Shown here: positions 11,399 to 20,070 of the stretch, in pieces | Layout: each line of letters begins with the position of its first letter | Position numbering within the stretch: position 1 is the stretch's first letter | NCBI RefSeq assembly: GCF_000934605.2 | Contig: NZ_CP010897.2 | Location: 4,216,001-4,280,000, forward strand | Source: Pandoraea vervacti | GTDB lineage: Bacteria > Pseudomonadota > Gammaproteobacteria > Burkholderiales > Burkholderiaceae | Length of the DNA stretch: 64,000 nt | Direction: 5' to 3' | Notes under the pieces: model-generated | Databases searched by the model: none | What the model was told of the DNA's origin: nothing | The model's input: the letters and a program-made list of their open reading frames with translations, nothing else | Program-made: the position numbers and the translations under genes

Positions 11399-11475
11399 TG
11401 GTGGGTCTGGAAGGACTTGAACCTTCGACCCCCGCCTTATCAAGACGGTGCTCTAACCACCTGAGCTACAGACCC
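11399..11475 (-). tRNA. tRNA-Ile (anticodon GAT)
   Basis: 77 nt including CCA. The minus-strand sequence begins GGGTCTGTAGCTCAGGTGG, carries the anticodon GAT in the loop TTGATAA and ends AGACCCACCA. It precedes tRNA-Ala in the transcript, 111 nt apart. Confidence 0.97.
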
Positions 11476-11536
11476 GACTTAGATCTACGCAGTCAACAAC
11501 CGATAAGCGTGAACACTCAACTTCCAGTGCATGCTC

Positions 11537-13071
<1,535 letters not shown>

Positions 13072-13503
13072 TAAACCTGTTACTGTTTTCGGTTTTTCGC
13101 GATAAATCGCTAGAACCGGTCGCTCTCAAAGTATGCTGACAAGTTAATTACTTAACTTACCTATTACTATGTGAGCCTCAATAAATTTAAAGCTTATCTG
13201 CCGAAGCAGACGCACCATTCATCGAGTGCCCACACTTATCGGTTGTTTAATTTTTAAAGATCAATCGCATCCAACTTCGCTTCGTCGCTTACTTACCGCG
13301 CCGTCGCTTCGTTTTCTGCGTCGCTGCATCAGCAGCAGAGAAGTGAGATTATGTCGCAGCTTCTCGTCGTCGTCAACAGTTTTTTTCGCTTTCTTCGTTC
13401 GTCGCCGTAGCGACTCACAAGCTCCAAAACCACTAACCACCGGGCTTTTCAGCCCCTCGCTTCAACCTCGTCGCCGCTTTCGCTGCGTCGCTGTCGTTGC
13501 GAG
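13072..13503 (-). other. rrn leader
   Basis: Transcribed leader of about 430 nt between the rrn promoter and 16S. It contains a boxA-like element near 13251 and AT-rich stretches that would pair with the other side of 16S for RNase III processing. Reading frames here are not genes. Confidence 0.7.
13251..13263 (-). promoter_or_regulatory. leader boxA-like antitermination element
   Basis: The minus strand reads TGATCTTTAAAAA, similar to the boxA consensus TGCTCTTTAACA, and lies in the rrn leader upstream of 16S, the expected position. Confidence 0.6.
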
Positions 13504-13510
13504 AGACGAG

Positions 13511-13539
13511 ATATTAATGACCTTCCTCGAATCGCGCAA
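13511..13539 (-). promoter_or_regulatory. rrn promoter (sigma-70)
   Basis: On the minus strand: -35 TTGCGC (13539-13534), 17-bp spacer, -10 TAATAT (13516-13511), start near 13503. AT-rich sequence upstream of the -35 (CAAAATAGTTTCACAAAG) could act as an UP element. It faces away from srkA, so the srkA promoter must lie in the 150 bp to the right. Confidence 0.75.
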
Positions 13540-13687
13540 GCCCTTTGTGAAACTATTTTGACGCCCAAGGATCTCGGCCGACTGGCAGTCCCGTTCCAGT
13601 CGACGCGTCTCTTATATATAGAGATAGAGAGGACAGCTTGTGTCATCCCCTACACCGCCGTCGCGCTGTTTGGGCACAATAGTGGCC

Positions 13688-14698
13688 ATGAACACAGAAC
13701 TGCCTCACGACGCCTCCGGGCACTCACATCCCTTCGCAGCCCTGCTGCCCGACACGGTCATTACCGCTATCGAGCAACTCGGCAGCTATAGTGACGGGCG
13801 CCTGCTTGCGCTCAACAGTTACGAAAACCGCGTCTACCAGATAGGCATGGAGGACGGTCCTCCATTAATCGCCAAGTTTTATCGTCCCGAACGATGGACC
13901 GACGACGCCATTCTGGAAGAGCACGCATTCACCCAATCCCTCGCCGAGTGCGAAATTCCGGTCGTAGCGCCACTGGAGATCCAGGGGCGCACCCTGCATC
14001 ACCACGAGGGCTTCCGCTTCGCGCTCTTTCCCCGACGTGGCGGCCGCGCGCCCGAGCTCCAAGACCCGGACACACTCAACTGGCTAGGCCGATTTCTCGG
14101 ACGCATTCACGCCCAGGGGGCCACGCAATCATTTCACCACCGCCTCACGCTGGACATCGACACCTACGGCCGCGTCCCCGTCGATTACCTGTGGACGAAC
14201 GATTTCATCCCCGCCGACCTGCGCGACGCCTGGCGCAGCATCGTCGATCTCGCACTGGATGGCATCGCGCGCGCCTATGAACGCGCCGGCGACATCCGCC
14301 TGCTGCGCGTGCACGGCGACTGCCACAGCGGAAACGTGTTGTGGACCGATGCCGGACCGCATTTCGTCGACTTCGACGACACGTGCACAGCGCCGGCCAT
14401 GCAGGATCTCTGGATGCTGCTCTCGGGAACGCGGGCGGAAATGACGATGCAACTTGACGAAGTCCTCTCGGGCTACGTCGACTTCGCCGACTTCAATCCG
14501 CGCGAACTCCATCTGACGGAAGCCTTACGCACGCTGCGCCTGCTGCATTACAGCGCCTGGCTCGCACGACGTTGGGACGATCCGGCATTTCCCGCTGCCT
14601 TCCCATGGTTCAACACGCAGCGTTACTGGCAGGACCGCATCCTGGAGTTGCGCGAGCAAGTCGCCCTGATGGACGAGCCGCCCCTCACCTGGCGCTGA
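13688..14698 (+). CDS. srkA: stress response serine/threonine kinase SrkA (YihE)
   Basis: Cytoplasmic APH/choline-kinase-fold protein kinase of 336 residues. In Escherichia coli SrkA (YihE) works with the Cpx and Rdo systems and protects against stress-induced death. The catalytic loop HGDCHSGNVLW starts at residue 209 with the Asp at 211, followed by the metal-binding FVDFDDT. The length matches the family. ATG 13688 is chosen because the conserved part (PFAALLPDTVITAIEQLG) follows at the usual distance; in-frame upstream codons add a 16-residue extension without family similarity. It stands alone, divergent from the rrn operon. Confidence 0.9.
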   Translation: MNTELPHDASGHSHPFAALLPDTVITAIEQLGSYSDGRLLALNSYENRVYQIGMEDGPPLIAKFYRPERWTDDAILEEHAFTQSLAECEIPVVAPLEIQGRTLHHHEGFRFALFPRRGGRAPELQDPDTLNWLGRFLGRIHAQGATQSFHHRLTLDIDTYGRVPVDYLWTNDFIPADLRDAWRSIVDLALDGIARAYERAGDIRLLRVHGDCHSGNVLWTDAGPHFVDFDDTCTAPAMQDLWMLLSGTRAEMTMQLDEVLSGYVDFADFNPRELHLTEALRTLRLLHYSAWLARRWDDPAFPAAFPWFNTQRYWQDRILELREQVALMDEPPLTWR

Positions 14699-14778
14699 GC
14701 GTCACGCCTCGCAAATCGTCCGACATACGCAGACATCGCCGCCATCCGTCGTCTCCCCCTGCGACGATGGCCGCGCCG

Positions 14779-15237
14779 TTACCACCATCGCCACATGACG
14801 AAAGCGAGCGCCGCCGCCACGCACCACTCCGCGGCAGACCCGGTACTCACAAAAAGCGGCGAGCGAAAACGCGTGCGCAACGGCCAGCAAAGCGGCACAC
14901 CGGAGGGTGTCAGCCAATCGGCCAGCAGATGCGACAGATATCCGGCGCACAGCGCGAGCATCCAGGGCGGCACGTGACCCCATCCGTAAATACAGCCGAC
15001 GATCGCAAGCACGGGCAATATGAGCGAATGCGTCATGCCGCGATGTCCAAACAGTCCGGATATCGCAAGCGACAGCGGCGCCACGCGCCGCCCCAGCATA
15101 CTTTTCGGATGATCGATGTCGGGCAGTAACGCACCGACGAGCGTCAGCGGCCACGCATGGACGCTTGCCGCCCAGCCGGTGCGATGCATCAGCCAAGTCG
15201 CACCAATGCCGAATATGAGATGACTTCTGGCTTGCAT
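14779..15237 (-). CDS. DUF457/YdjM-family inner-membrane protein
   Basis: A 152-residue membrane protein of the family annotated as membrane-bound metal-dependent hydrolases (YdjM in Escherichia coli). The conserved polar motifs sit between hydrophobic segments: LLPDIDHPKS near 40, FGHRGMTHS near 65, and HLLADWLTPSGVPLCWP near 105. These Asp/His residues are the predicted metal ligands. Its biochemical activity is not established. I chose the ATG giving MQARSHLIFG, which places the first motif at the family position. It converges on srkA with an 80-bp gap. Confidence 0.8.
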   Translation of the reverse strand: MQARSHLIFGIGATWLMHRTGWAASVHAWPLTLVGALLPDIDHPKSMLGRRVAPLSLAISGLFGHRGMTHSLILPVLAIVGCIYGWGHVPPWMLALCAGYLSHLLADWLTPSGVPLCWPLRTRFRSPLFVSTGSAAEWCVAAALAFVMWRWW

Positions 15238-15576
15238 TGAAAAACTCGAGTCGACGCGCGATAGCGATTCGGCTTCGCGCAAAAAGGGCGGCGCAGTCTA
15301 CCACCGCCTGCCTGAGTCACGCCCGGGCACCGCGTCACCACATTAAGAACAAATGTGCAACGCCATTTGAGAGACATCGCAAAGACAGCGGCAAATTCGA
15401 CACGTTCCGTCACGGCTGTATCACTTTGCGCACGATTCGATTGACGCTGTCACACGCGGACTTTACGATCCGCCCGACCGATCTCTTGGCCGTCCGATCG
15501 CCTGATCACATGATCGCCGACGCTCGTCGCATGACGCCCGCAGACCAAAAAGCCAAAGACCCCGCAGGAGTTTTCG
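15238..15576. other. intergenic region between divergent DUF457 and barrel-protein genes
   Basis: 339 bp with no supported gene. It must hold the two divergent promoters. A TGATCACATGATCG half-palindrome lies near 15503, but I cannot tie it to a known regulator. Confidence 0.4.
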
Positions 15577-16305
15577 ATGAAGAAGTTTTTGATGCTCGCC
15601 GCCGCGATCGCGCCGCTTGCCGCGCACGCCGCAAACCCGCTCGTCACGGATGACACCGGCACGCAGGACACGGGCAACTGGCAGCTTGAGCTCAACAGCG
15701 AGTGGTTGACGTTTCCGACGTCGCGCCAGCAACAATGGACCAACACCCTGACCTACGGCGTGCTTCCCACGCTCGACGTCGCCATTCAGGCCCCGTACCA
15801 ACGCTCGCGCCCCGACGGCGACGGCTGGACCAGCGGCTTCACCGATCTGCTGTTGCAGGCCAAATGGCGCTTTCTCGAAAGTGAGCAATGGAGCCTCGGC
15901 CTGAAACCGTTCGTCACGCTTCCCACCGCGAGCCAGGAGCGCGGCCTGGGCAACGGACGCGCTACGACGGGCGCCAACCTGCTGATGCAGTACAACCTCG
16001 AGCGCTGGACGTTCCTCGCCAACGCCGGCTATACGTGGAACAACAATAGCGTGGGCAATCGGCAAAGTCTGTGGAATGCCTCGACGGCTGTCCTGTTCAG
16101 CGTCACGGATCAGTTGCGGCTCGTGGCCGACGTCGGCCTTGCCACGAATCCCGACAGCCGCTCGCAAACCAAGCCTGCCTACGCACTGGTCGGCGCTATC
16201 TACAGTCCGACCAAGGACCTCGATCTGGACGTCGGCTACAAGCGCGGCCTGAATCCCGCATCGCTCGCGCATTCGGTGCAGGCGGGTGTCACGATTCGCT
16301 GGTAA
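15577..16305 (+). CDS. outer-membrane beta-barrel protein (Phenol_MetA_deg-like)
   Basis: A 242-residue exported protein. The signal peptide MKKFLMLAAAIAPLAAHA is followed by alternating amphipathic strands and a C-terminal Trp (AGVTIRW), the usual end of an outer-membrane barrel. The pattern NWQLELNSEW...YGVLPTLDVAIQAPY...GFTDLLLQAKWRF...KPFVTLPT is that of the MetA-pathway phenol-degradation family of putative outer-membrane transporters. GCAGGAG precedes the ATG by about 10 bases. The gene is monocistronic, with initiator tRNA after it. The substrate is unknown. Confidence 0.8.
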   Translation: MKKFLMLAAAIAPLAAHAANPLVTDDTGTQDTGNWQLELNSEWLTFPTSRQQQWTNTLTYGVLPTLDVAIQAPYQRSRPDGDGWTSGFTDLLLQAKWRFLESEQWSLGLKPFVTLPTASQERGLGNGRATTGANLLMQYNLERWTFLANAGYTWNNNSVGNRQSLWNASTAVLFSVTDQLRLVADVGLATNPDSRSQTKPAYALVGAIYSPTKDLDLDVGYKRGLNPASLAHSVQAGVTIRW

Positions 16306-16427
16306 ACGCCGTCGCGTCACGCAATGCCGGGACGTACGCAGCGCGTCGGCGCACGCGCCTCAGGCCGGAATAGCGCATGTGTCGCGCATGAATTTCGGAT
16401 GCGCATTAAACTTAATGTCATAAATGC

Positions 16428-16457
16428 TTGACACAATGCGCAGAATACCCGTATTAT
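16428..16457 (+). promoter_or_regulatory. promoter of the initiator tRNA gene
   Basis: -35 TTGACA (16428-16433), 18-bp spacer, -10 TATTAT (16452-16457). The predicted start near 16464 is about 7 bases before the mature tRNA 5' end. The -35 is a perfect consensus match. Confidence 0.85.
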
Positions 16458-16470
16458 TCTTCTTCTCAGA

Positions 16471-16547
16471 CGCGGGGTGGAGCAGTCTGGCAGCTCGTCG
16501 GGCTCATAACCCGAAGGTCACAGGTTCAAATCCTGTCCCCGCAACCA
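16471..16547 (+). tRNA. initiator tRNA-fMet (anticodon CAT)
   Basis: 77 nt including CCA. It begins CGCGGGGTGGAGCAG, has anticodon loop CTCATAA and ends CCCCGCAACCA. The unpaired C1/A72 and the GGG/CCC pairs closing the anticodon stem are initiator-specific. Confidence 0.97.
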
Positions 16548-16559
16548 GTTTCATGCTGA

Positions 16560-16592
16560 CGCCTTGATTTCACGACGAAATCAAGGCGTTTT
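16560..16592 (+). terminator. intrinsic terminator of the tRNA-fMet gene
   Basis: Perfect 11-bp stem CGCCTTGATTT / AAATCAAGGCG with a 7-base loop and then TTTT, 12 bases after the tRNA. Confidence 0.9.
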
Positions 16593-16941
16593 GCTTTTGG
16601 GCGTCCGCAGCGCCCCAGGCGACCGCCCTTCCTCCCTATCCCTCGCCCCGAAAGCATTGTCGAGGGGCACACCTCCCGGAGGCCGGTCTCGCAGGCTTCG
16701 CTCCGCGTCCCGCGCGATCGAGCCATCACACGGTTGCCTTCAACCGCCAGCGCCACATCCGGCATCCCGAACTCAAAAGTACCGTCGGATATTAAGCACG
16801 GGACAGCATGACATCCGCTACGACCGCTACGACCGCTACATCCGCTACGACCGCCCGCAGATTGCCCAGGACCGCCAACGTCGCACCGAGCACCTAGAAT
16901 TCAGGAAGTACTGCCACGGCATGCCCCACCGGGAGCGCAAG
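16593..16941. other. intergenic region before the methyltransferase
   Basis: No supported gene. The methyltransferase frame stays open through this stretch, but without a start that has a ribosome binding site. It contains a four-copy nonamer array at 16815-16850. Confidence 0.5.
16815..16850. repeat. nonamer repeat, four copies of CCGCTACGA/T
   Basis: Units CCGCTACGA, CCGCTACGA, CCGCTACAT, CCGCTACGA are followed by a partial unit. The array lies upstream of the methyltransferase ribosome binding site. Confidence 0.85.
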
Positions 16942-17778
16942 ATGTCCGACCATGACAAGGTATTCGACGGCTCGATCCCGAAGTGCTACGACACGCTGAT
17001 GGTGCCGCTGATCTTCGCGGCGTATGCCGAGGACACGGCGCAACTCGTCGCAGCGAGTTCTCCCGACACGGTATTGGAAACGGCCGCCGGCAGCGGTGCG
17101 CTCACGCGGGCACTTGCCCCGAGACTTGTCTTGCACGCACGTTACGTCGTCACCGACCTCAATGTGCCGATGCTCAACTACGCCGCCAGTCGCCAACCCG
17201 AAGACGTTCGCATCGAATGGCGAGAGGCCGACGCCCTTGCGTTGCCGTTCGACGCCGCCTCCTTCGACGTCGTCGTGTGTCAGTTCGGTGCGATGTTCTT
17301 CCCCGATCGCACGCAGGGCTTTGCACAAGCCCTTCGTGTTATGAAACCGGGCGGACGCTTCATCTTCAGTGTCTGGGACCGCATCGAGACGAATGAATTT
17401 GCCGATGAAGTCACCAACGCCGTCGCCACGTTGTTCCCTGACGATCCGCCGCGCTTTCTGGCGCGCACGCCACACGGATACCACGACCCGGCGCGCATTC
17501 GGGAGGACTTGCAGCGCGCCGGCTTCACGCAGATCGACATCGAAACACGAGCCAGAACCAGTGTCGCCGCCTCGGCGCGCGATGCCGCAATCGCCTACTG
17601 CCACGGCACGCCGTTGCGCCATGCGCTCGAAGCGCGCGGCGCCGCTGCGCTGTCGCTTGCGACCGACGCCGCCACAAACGCCATCTCCGCGCGGCATGGC
17701 TACGGGCGAGTGAGCGGGAAGATTCAGGCGCACATCATCGTCGCATCGTCGCATCGTCGCAACGGGGTAACGGGGTAA
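16942..17778 (+). CDS. class I SAM-dependent methyltransferase
   Basis: A 278-residue soluble methyltransferase of the UbiE/Methyltransf_11 type. The SAM-binding motif I is VLETAAGSGALTRALAP near residue 48, followed by motif II VVTDLNVPML, motif III RIEWREADALALPFDAASFDVVVCQFGAMFF and the late FSVWDRIETNEFADEV. ATG 16942 is chosen because GGGAG lies 6 bases upstream and the protein then begins like relatives (MSDHDKVFDGSIPKCYD). The last few residues and the stop lie inside the octamer array that starts at 17764, so the C-terminus (RRNGVTG) is repeat-encoded and probably unimportant. The substrate is unknown. Confidence 0.85.
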   Translation: MSDHDKVFDGSIPKCYDTLMVPLIFAAYAEDTAQLVAASSPDTVLETAAGSGALTRALAPRLVLHARYVVTDLNVPMLNYAASRQPEDVRIEWREADALALPFDAASFDVVVCQFGAMFFPDRTQGFAQALRVMKPGGRFIFSVWDRIETNEFADEVTNAVATLFPDDPPRFLARTPHGYHDPARIREDLQRAGFTQIDIETRARTSVAASARDAAIAYCHGTPLRHALEARGAAALSLATDAATNAISARHGYGRVSGKIQAHIIVASSHRRNGVTG

Positions 17779-17859
17779 CGGGGTAACGGGGTAACGGGGT
17801 AACGGGGTAACGGGGTAACGGGGTAACGGGGTAACGGGGTAACGGGGTAACGGGGTAAC
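17764..17859. repeat. octamer minisatellite, 12 perfect copies of GGGGTAAC
   Basis: Exactly twelve identical copies begin inside the methyltransferase 3' end and fill most of the gap to the next gene. The stop TAA falls in the second copy. Loss or gain of units after it cannot change the protein. Confidence 0.97.
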
Positions 17860-17951
17860 GAAATACCGCAACGGCAAAGCGATGACGGGCAGACGCCGCT
17901 TGCGCGTGGACAAATCCTCGACTCTCCTCGTGCTAGAGTCGCGCCATCACC

Positions 17952-17978
17952 CCTACGACTCCCACGACTCCCACGACT
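17952..17978. repeat. nonamer repeat, three copies of CCCACGACT
   Basis: Units CCTACGACT, CCCACGACT, CCCACGACT end 8 bases before the start codon of the isochorismatase-fold gene, in the place where its ribosome binding site would be expected. Confidence 0.8.
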
Positions 17979-17986
17979 TCCCGCTC

Positions 17987-18622
17987 ATGTCCTCTTCCAA
18001 CGACGGCACCATCGCGGCTTCGACGGACCGCGAGTACGACGCATACAGCAGGACGATTGACCCGGCAAAGACCGCGTTGATCGTCATGCATTACCAGACG
18101 GACATTCTCGCGTTGTTTCCATCGGTTGCGCCAACGCTGCTGAGCCATACGCGGGCCCTGTGCGACGCCGCGCGCGCCAGTGGCGTTGCCGTCTACTTCG
18201 TCAAATTTCACTTCAGCGAAGGTTATCCGGAAGTCAGCCCGATGAACCGGAACGGACAAGGCGTCAAACGCCTGGGACTGTTCGTACACGACAAGATATC
18301 CCCCGAGCTCGGTCGGCGCGCTGACGAGCCATGCGTCGTCGCCCACCGCGCCAGCGCTTTCTTCGGCACCGACTTGCAGGCACAACTCGCCCAAAGGGGA
18401 ATCGACACGCTGATCATGGCGGGCATTGCCTCGACCGGCGTGATGCTCTCAAGCGTCGCCTACGCGAGCGACGCCGACTACCGTTTATTCACCGTGAAAG
18501 ACTGCTGCTACGACCCTGACCCCGTCGTGCACGATCGGCTGTTTGCCACGGCATTCGACTCGCGAACGACTGTCCTGTCGTTATCCGACGCGCTCCCCCT
18601 GCTCGAACGACGCAGTACGTAG
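17987..18622 (+). CDS. isochorismatase-fold protein lacking the catalytic triad
   Basis: A 211-residue protein with the cysteine-hydrolase/isochorismatase fold. Aligned by eye to the family pattern, the three catalytic positions are all replaced. The Asp of the first strand is His35 (ALIVMHYQTD), the Lys before SAF is Ala119 (VVAHRASAFF), and the nucleophile Cys is Val152 (GIASTGVML). Other fold signatures, such as the SAFFGTDL and GIDTLIMAGI segments, are kept. It may bind a ligand or use different chemistry; the family name alone does not give its role. ATG 17987 is chosen over an upstream codon because the fold begins soon after; a three-copy nonamer (17952-17978) lies in front of it. Confidence 0.75.
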   Translation: MSSSNDGTIAASTDREYDAYSRTIDPAKTALIVMHYQTDILALFPSVAPTLLSHTRALCDAARASGVAVYFVKFHFSEGYPEVSPMNRNGQGVKRLGLFVHDKISPELGRRADEPCVVAHRASAFFGTDLQAQLAQRGIDTLIMAGIASTGVMLSSVAYASDADYRLFTVKDCCYDPDPVVHDRLFATAFDSRTTVLSLSDALPLLERRST

Positions 18623-18676
18623 CAGCAGATGGCAGCACGTGGCAATACATAGCGACGCGCCACAGTCCGTGGCGCA

Positions 18677-19645
18677 TCAACGCTTGCGTCGGACAAACCG
18701 CTGCTCGGTGACCTTGCTGCCCCATTGATCGCCTTCGAATGCCTCGGCCAGACCAAAGCCGAACGACTCGTACAGATGACGGGCCGCATCGAGCCCTTTG
18801 AACGTCCACAGGTACGTCTCGTGGAATCGCGCGTCGACATATTCCATGGCCGTCGACATGAGGCGTCGCCCGACACCTGTGCCGCGCAGCACGTCGTCGA
18901 CGATGAACCAACGCAGATGCGCGACACCCGTCTCGAGATTCCCATCGATCGCCAGGGATGCGAGCGTGCGCCCATTCTCGACGTAAAGCCACAACGCCTT
19001 GCCATCGACGGGCAAGGCGCCGGCAAACTCTGCCAGTCCCATTGCGACCTTTTTCTCGAAAAACGCACCGAACCCCCAATGCTCCGCGTAATAGCGCGCA
19101 TGAAGACTCGCGATGTCGCCAATGCATCCGGGCCGATACCCTTGCGTGATCTGCGCGGCAACGTCGGCCTCGCCATCGCGCCTCGACGCGTTGTCCTGCG
19201 CCAGCGCGTCCGCATAAAGCGCCAGCGAACGGACCAACGCCTCCTGATCCGCCGGCACGATACGGCGCAGCGCACTGGAGACCTGATCCGTCGCGTAGCG
19301 ATCGATCTTGCGACGCAGTTTCTGCCCTTCGTCCGTCAGATACAGCTCGGAGGCACGCGCGTCGTCAGTCGCCGTCGTGCGGCGCACGAACCCGCTGGCT
19401 TCGAGCTTGGCAACCTGGCGGCTGGTATTCGATTTGTCGAGCCGCAGAATATGGCCAAGTTCCTTGGCGCTGATGCCGGGCGCTGCGCCGATTTCGATGA
19501 TGGCGTGCACCGCCGACGGTGCGAGGCCGCTGTCCGCCAGCGTGTTACGCATGAAGCCGAGTTCTCGAACCAATCGGCGCGAAAAGTCGCGCAGTTCCAG
19601 AATCTCCGCATCGCGGGACTTACCGGGGAGGTCGACGATGTCCAT
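18677..19645 (-). CDS. bifunctional MarR-type regulator / GNAT N-acetyltransferase
   Basis: A 322-residue fusion. Residues 1-140 are a winged-helix MarR domain (GISAKELGHILRLDKSNTSRQVAKLEASGFVRR is the recognition helix region, followed by the wing). Residues 155-320 are a GNAT domain (FIVDDVLRGTGVGRRLMSTAMEYVD is the acetyl-CoA loop, with the Q/RxxGxG/A pattern as RGTGVG). The likely role is a transcription factor whose activity responds to or modifies a small molecule; the acetylated substrate is unknown. Its promoter carries two matching inverted repeats, which suggests self-repression. It converges on the isochorismatase-fold gene. Confidence 0.88.
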   Translation of the reverse strand: MDIVDLPGKSRDAEILELRDFSRRLVRELGFMRNTLADSGLAPSAVHAIIEIGAAPGISAKELGHILRLDKSNTSRQVAKLEASGFVRRTTATDDARASELYLTDEGQKLRRKIDRYATDQVSSALRRIVPADQEALVRSLALYADALAQDNASRRDGEADVAAQITQGYRPGCIGDIASLHARYYAEHWGFGAFFEKKVAMGLAEFAGALPVDGKALWLYVENGRTLASLAIDGNLETGVAHLRWFIVDDVLRGTGVGRRLMSTAMEYVDARFHETYLWTFKGLDAARHLYESFGFGLAEAFEGDQWGSKVTEQRFVRRKR

Positions 19646-19688
19646 AGGTCATCTCACAGAGCAGGGGGTGAATTTCAGCACGACATCA

Positions 19689-19733
19689 GTTGCGATTCGC
19701 AACCAATATAGTTGCACATCGCAACTTACGCAA
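19689..19733 (-). promoter_or_regulatory. promoter with two operators, MarR-GNAT gene
   Basis: Minus-strand -35 TTGCGT (19733-19728), 17-bp spacer, -10 TATATT (19710-19705). Two 15-bp inverted repeats overlap it: a perfect one, GTTGCGATTCGCAAC (19689-19703), just downstream of the -10, and GTTGCACATCGCAAC (19711-19725) filling the spacer. Their centres are 22 bp apart, two helical turns. The arrangement is what a dimeric MarR-type autorepressor would use; that it binds here is inference. Confidence 0.75.
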
Positions 19734-19986
19734 GCACGACCTCGCGCGATGGCCACCAGTCGGGTCGCCCGCGCGCAATGCCGTTCGTACCACCACGTCC
19801 AGGCCTTGCTGCGCCCCGCCGACAAGAAAAACGTGTTCGGCGGGCGCATCGATGCCTCACGTCTGCAGCAGATATGCCGCAGGTATGCCGCGACGGTCTC
19901 GCGCTCGTGACGACGCCCTCCTGGTGGATGCTGATGCATCAACTGACAAAGGCCCAATGAACCAACGAAGCAATGATGGGCCGGGC

Positions 19987-20026
19987 AAAAGCCAATGGCC
20001 CGCCGACCTCTCGATCGACGGGCCAT
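19987..20026 (-). terminator. probable terminator of the autotransporter gene
   Basis: Stem ATGGCCCG (19995-20002) / CGGGCCAT (20019-20026) with an inner CGA/TCG helix. On the minus strand it is followed by TTGGCTTTT, a short T-run. It lies about 45 bp after the stop codon. Confidence 0.5.
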
Positions 20027-20070
20027 GACACCGACCAGCCCGGTCCCCCGGGACTGGCCAACGCCAGCAC

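Larger units (their letters stand above)
19646..20070. other. intergenic region left of the autotransporter gene
   Basis: It contains the MarR-GNAT promoter (left) and terminator-like hairpins for the autotransporter gene (right). Reading frames of 110-125 codons here overlap the promoter and show no gene-like features, so I do not call them. Confidence 0.5.

Noticed and set aside
17764..17859. CRISPR array
   Set aside because: Units are contiguous 8-mers without spacers and there are no cas genes.
16894..17913. 339-codon minus-strand frame with repeated PLPRYPVT
   Set aside because: Shadow of the methyltransferase plus the octamer array; no gene-like features outside the repeat.
19649..20026. 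125-codon minus-strand frame left of the autotransporter gene
   Set aside because: It covers the MarR-GNAT promoter and operators and a terminator hairpin, and has no recognisable domain.
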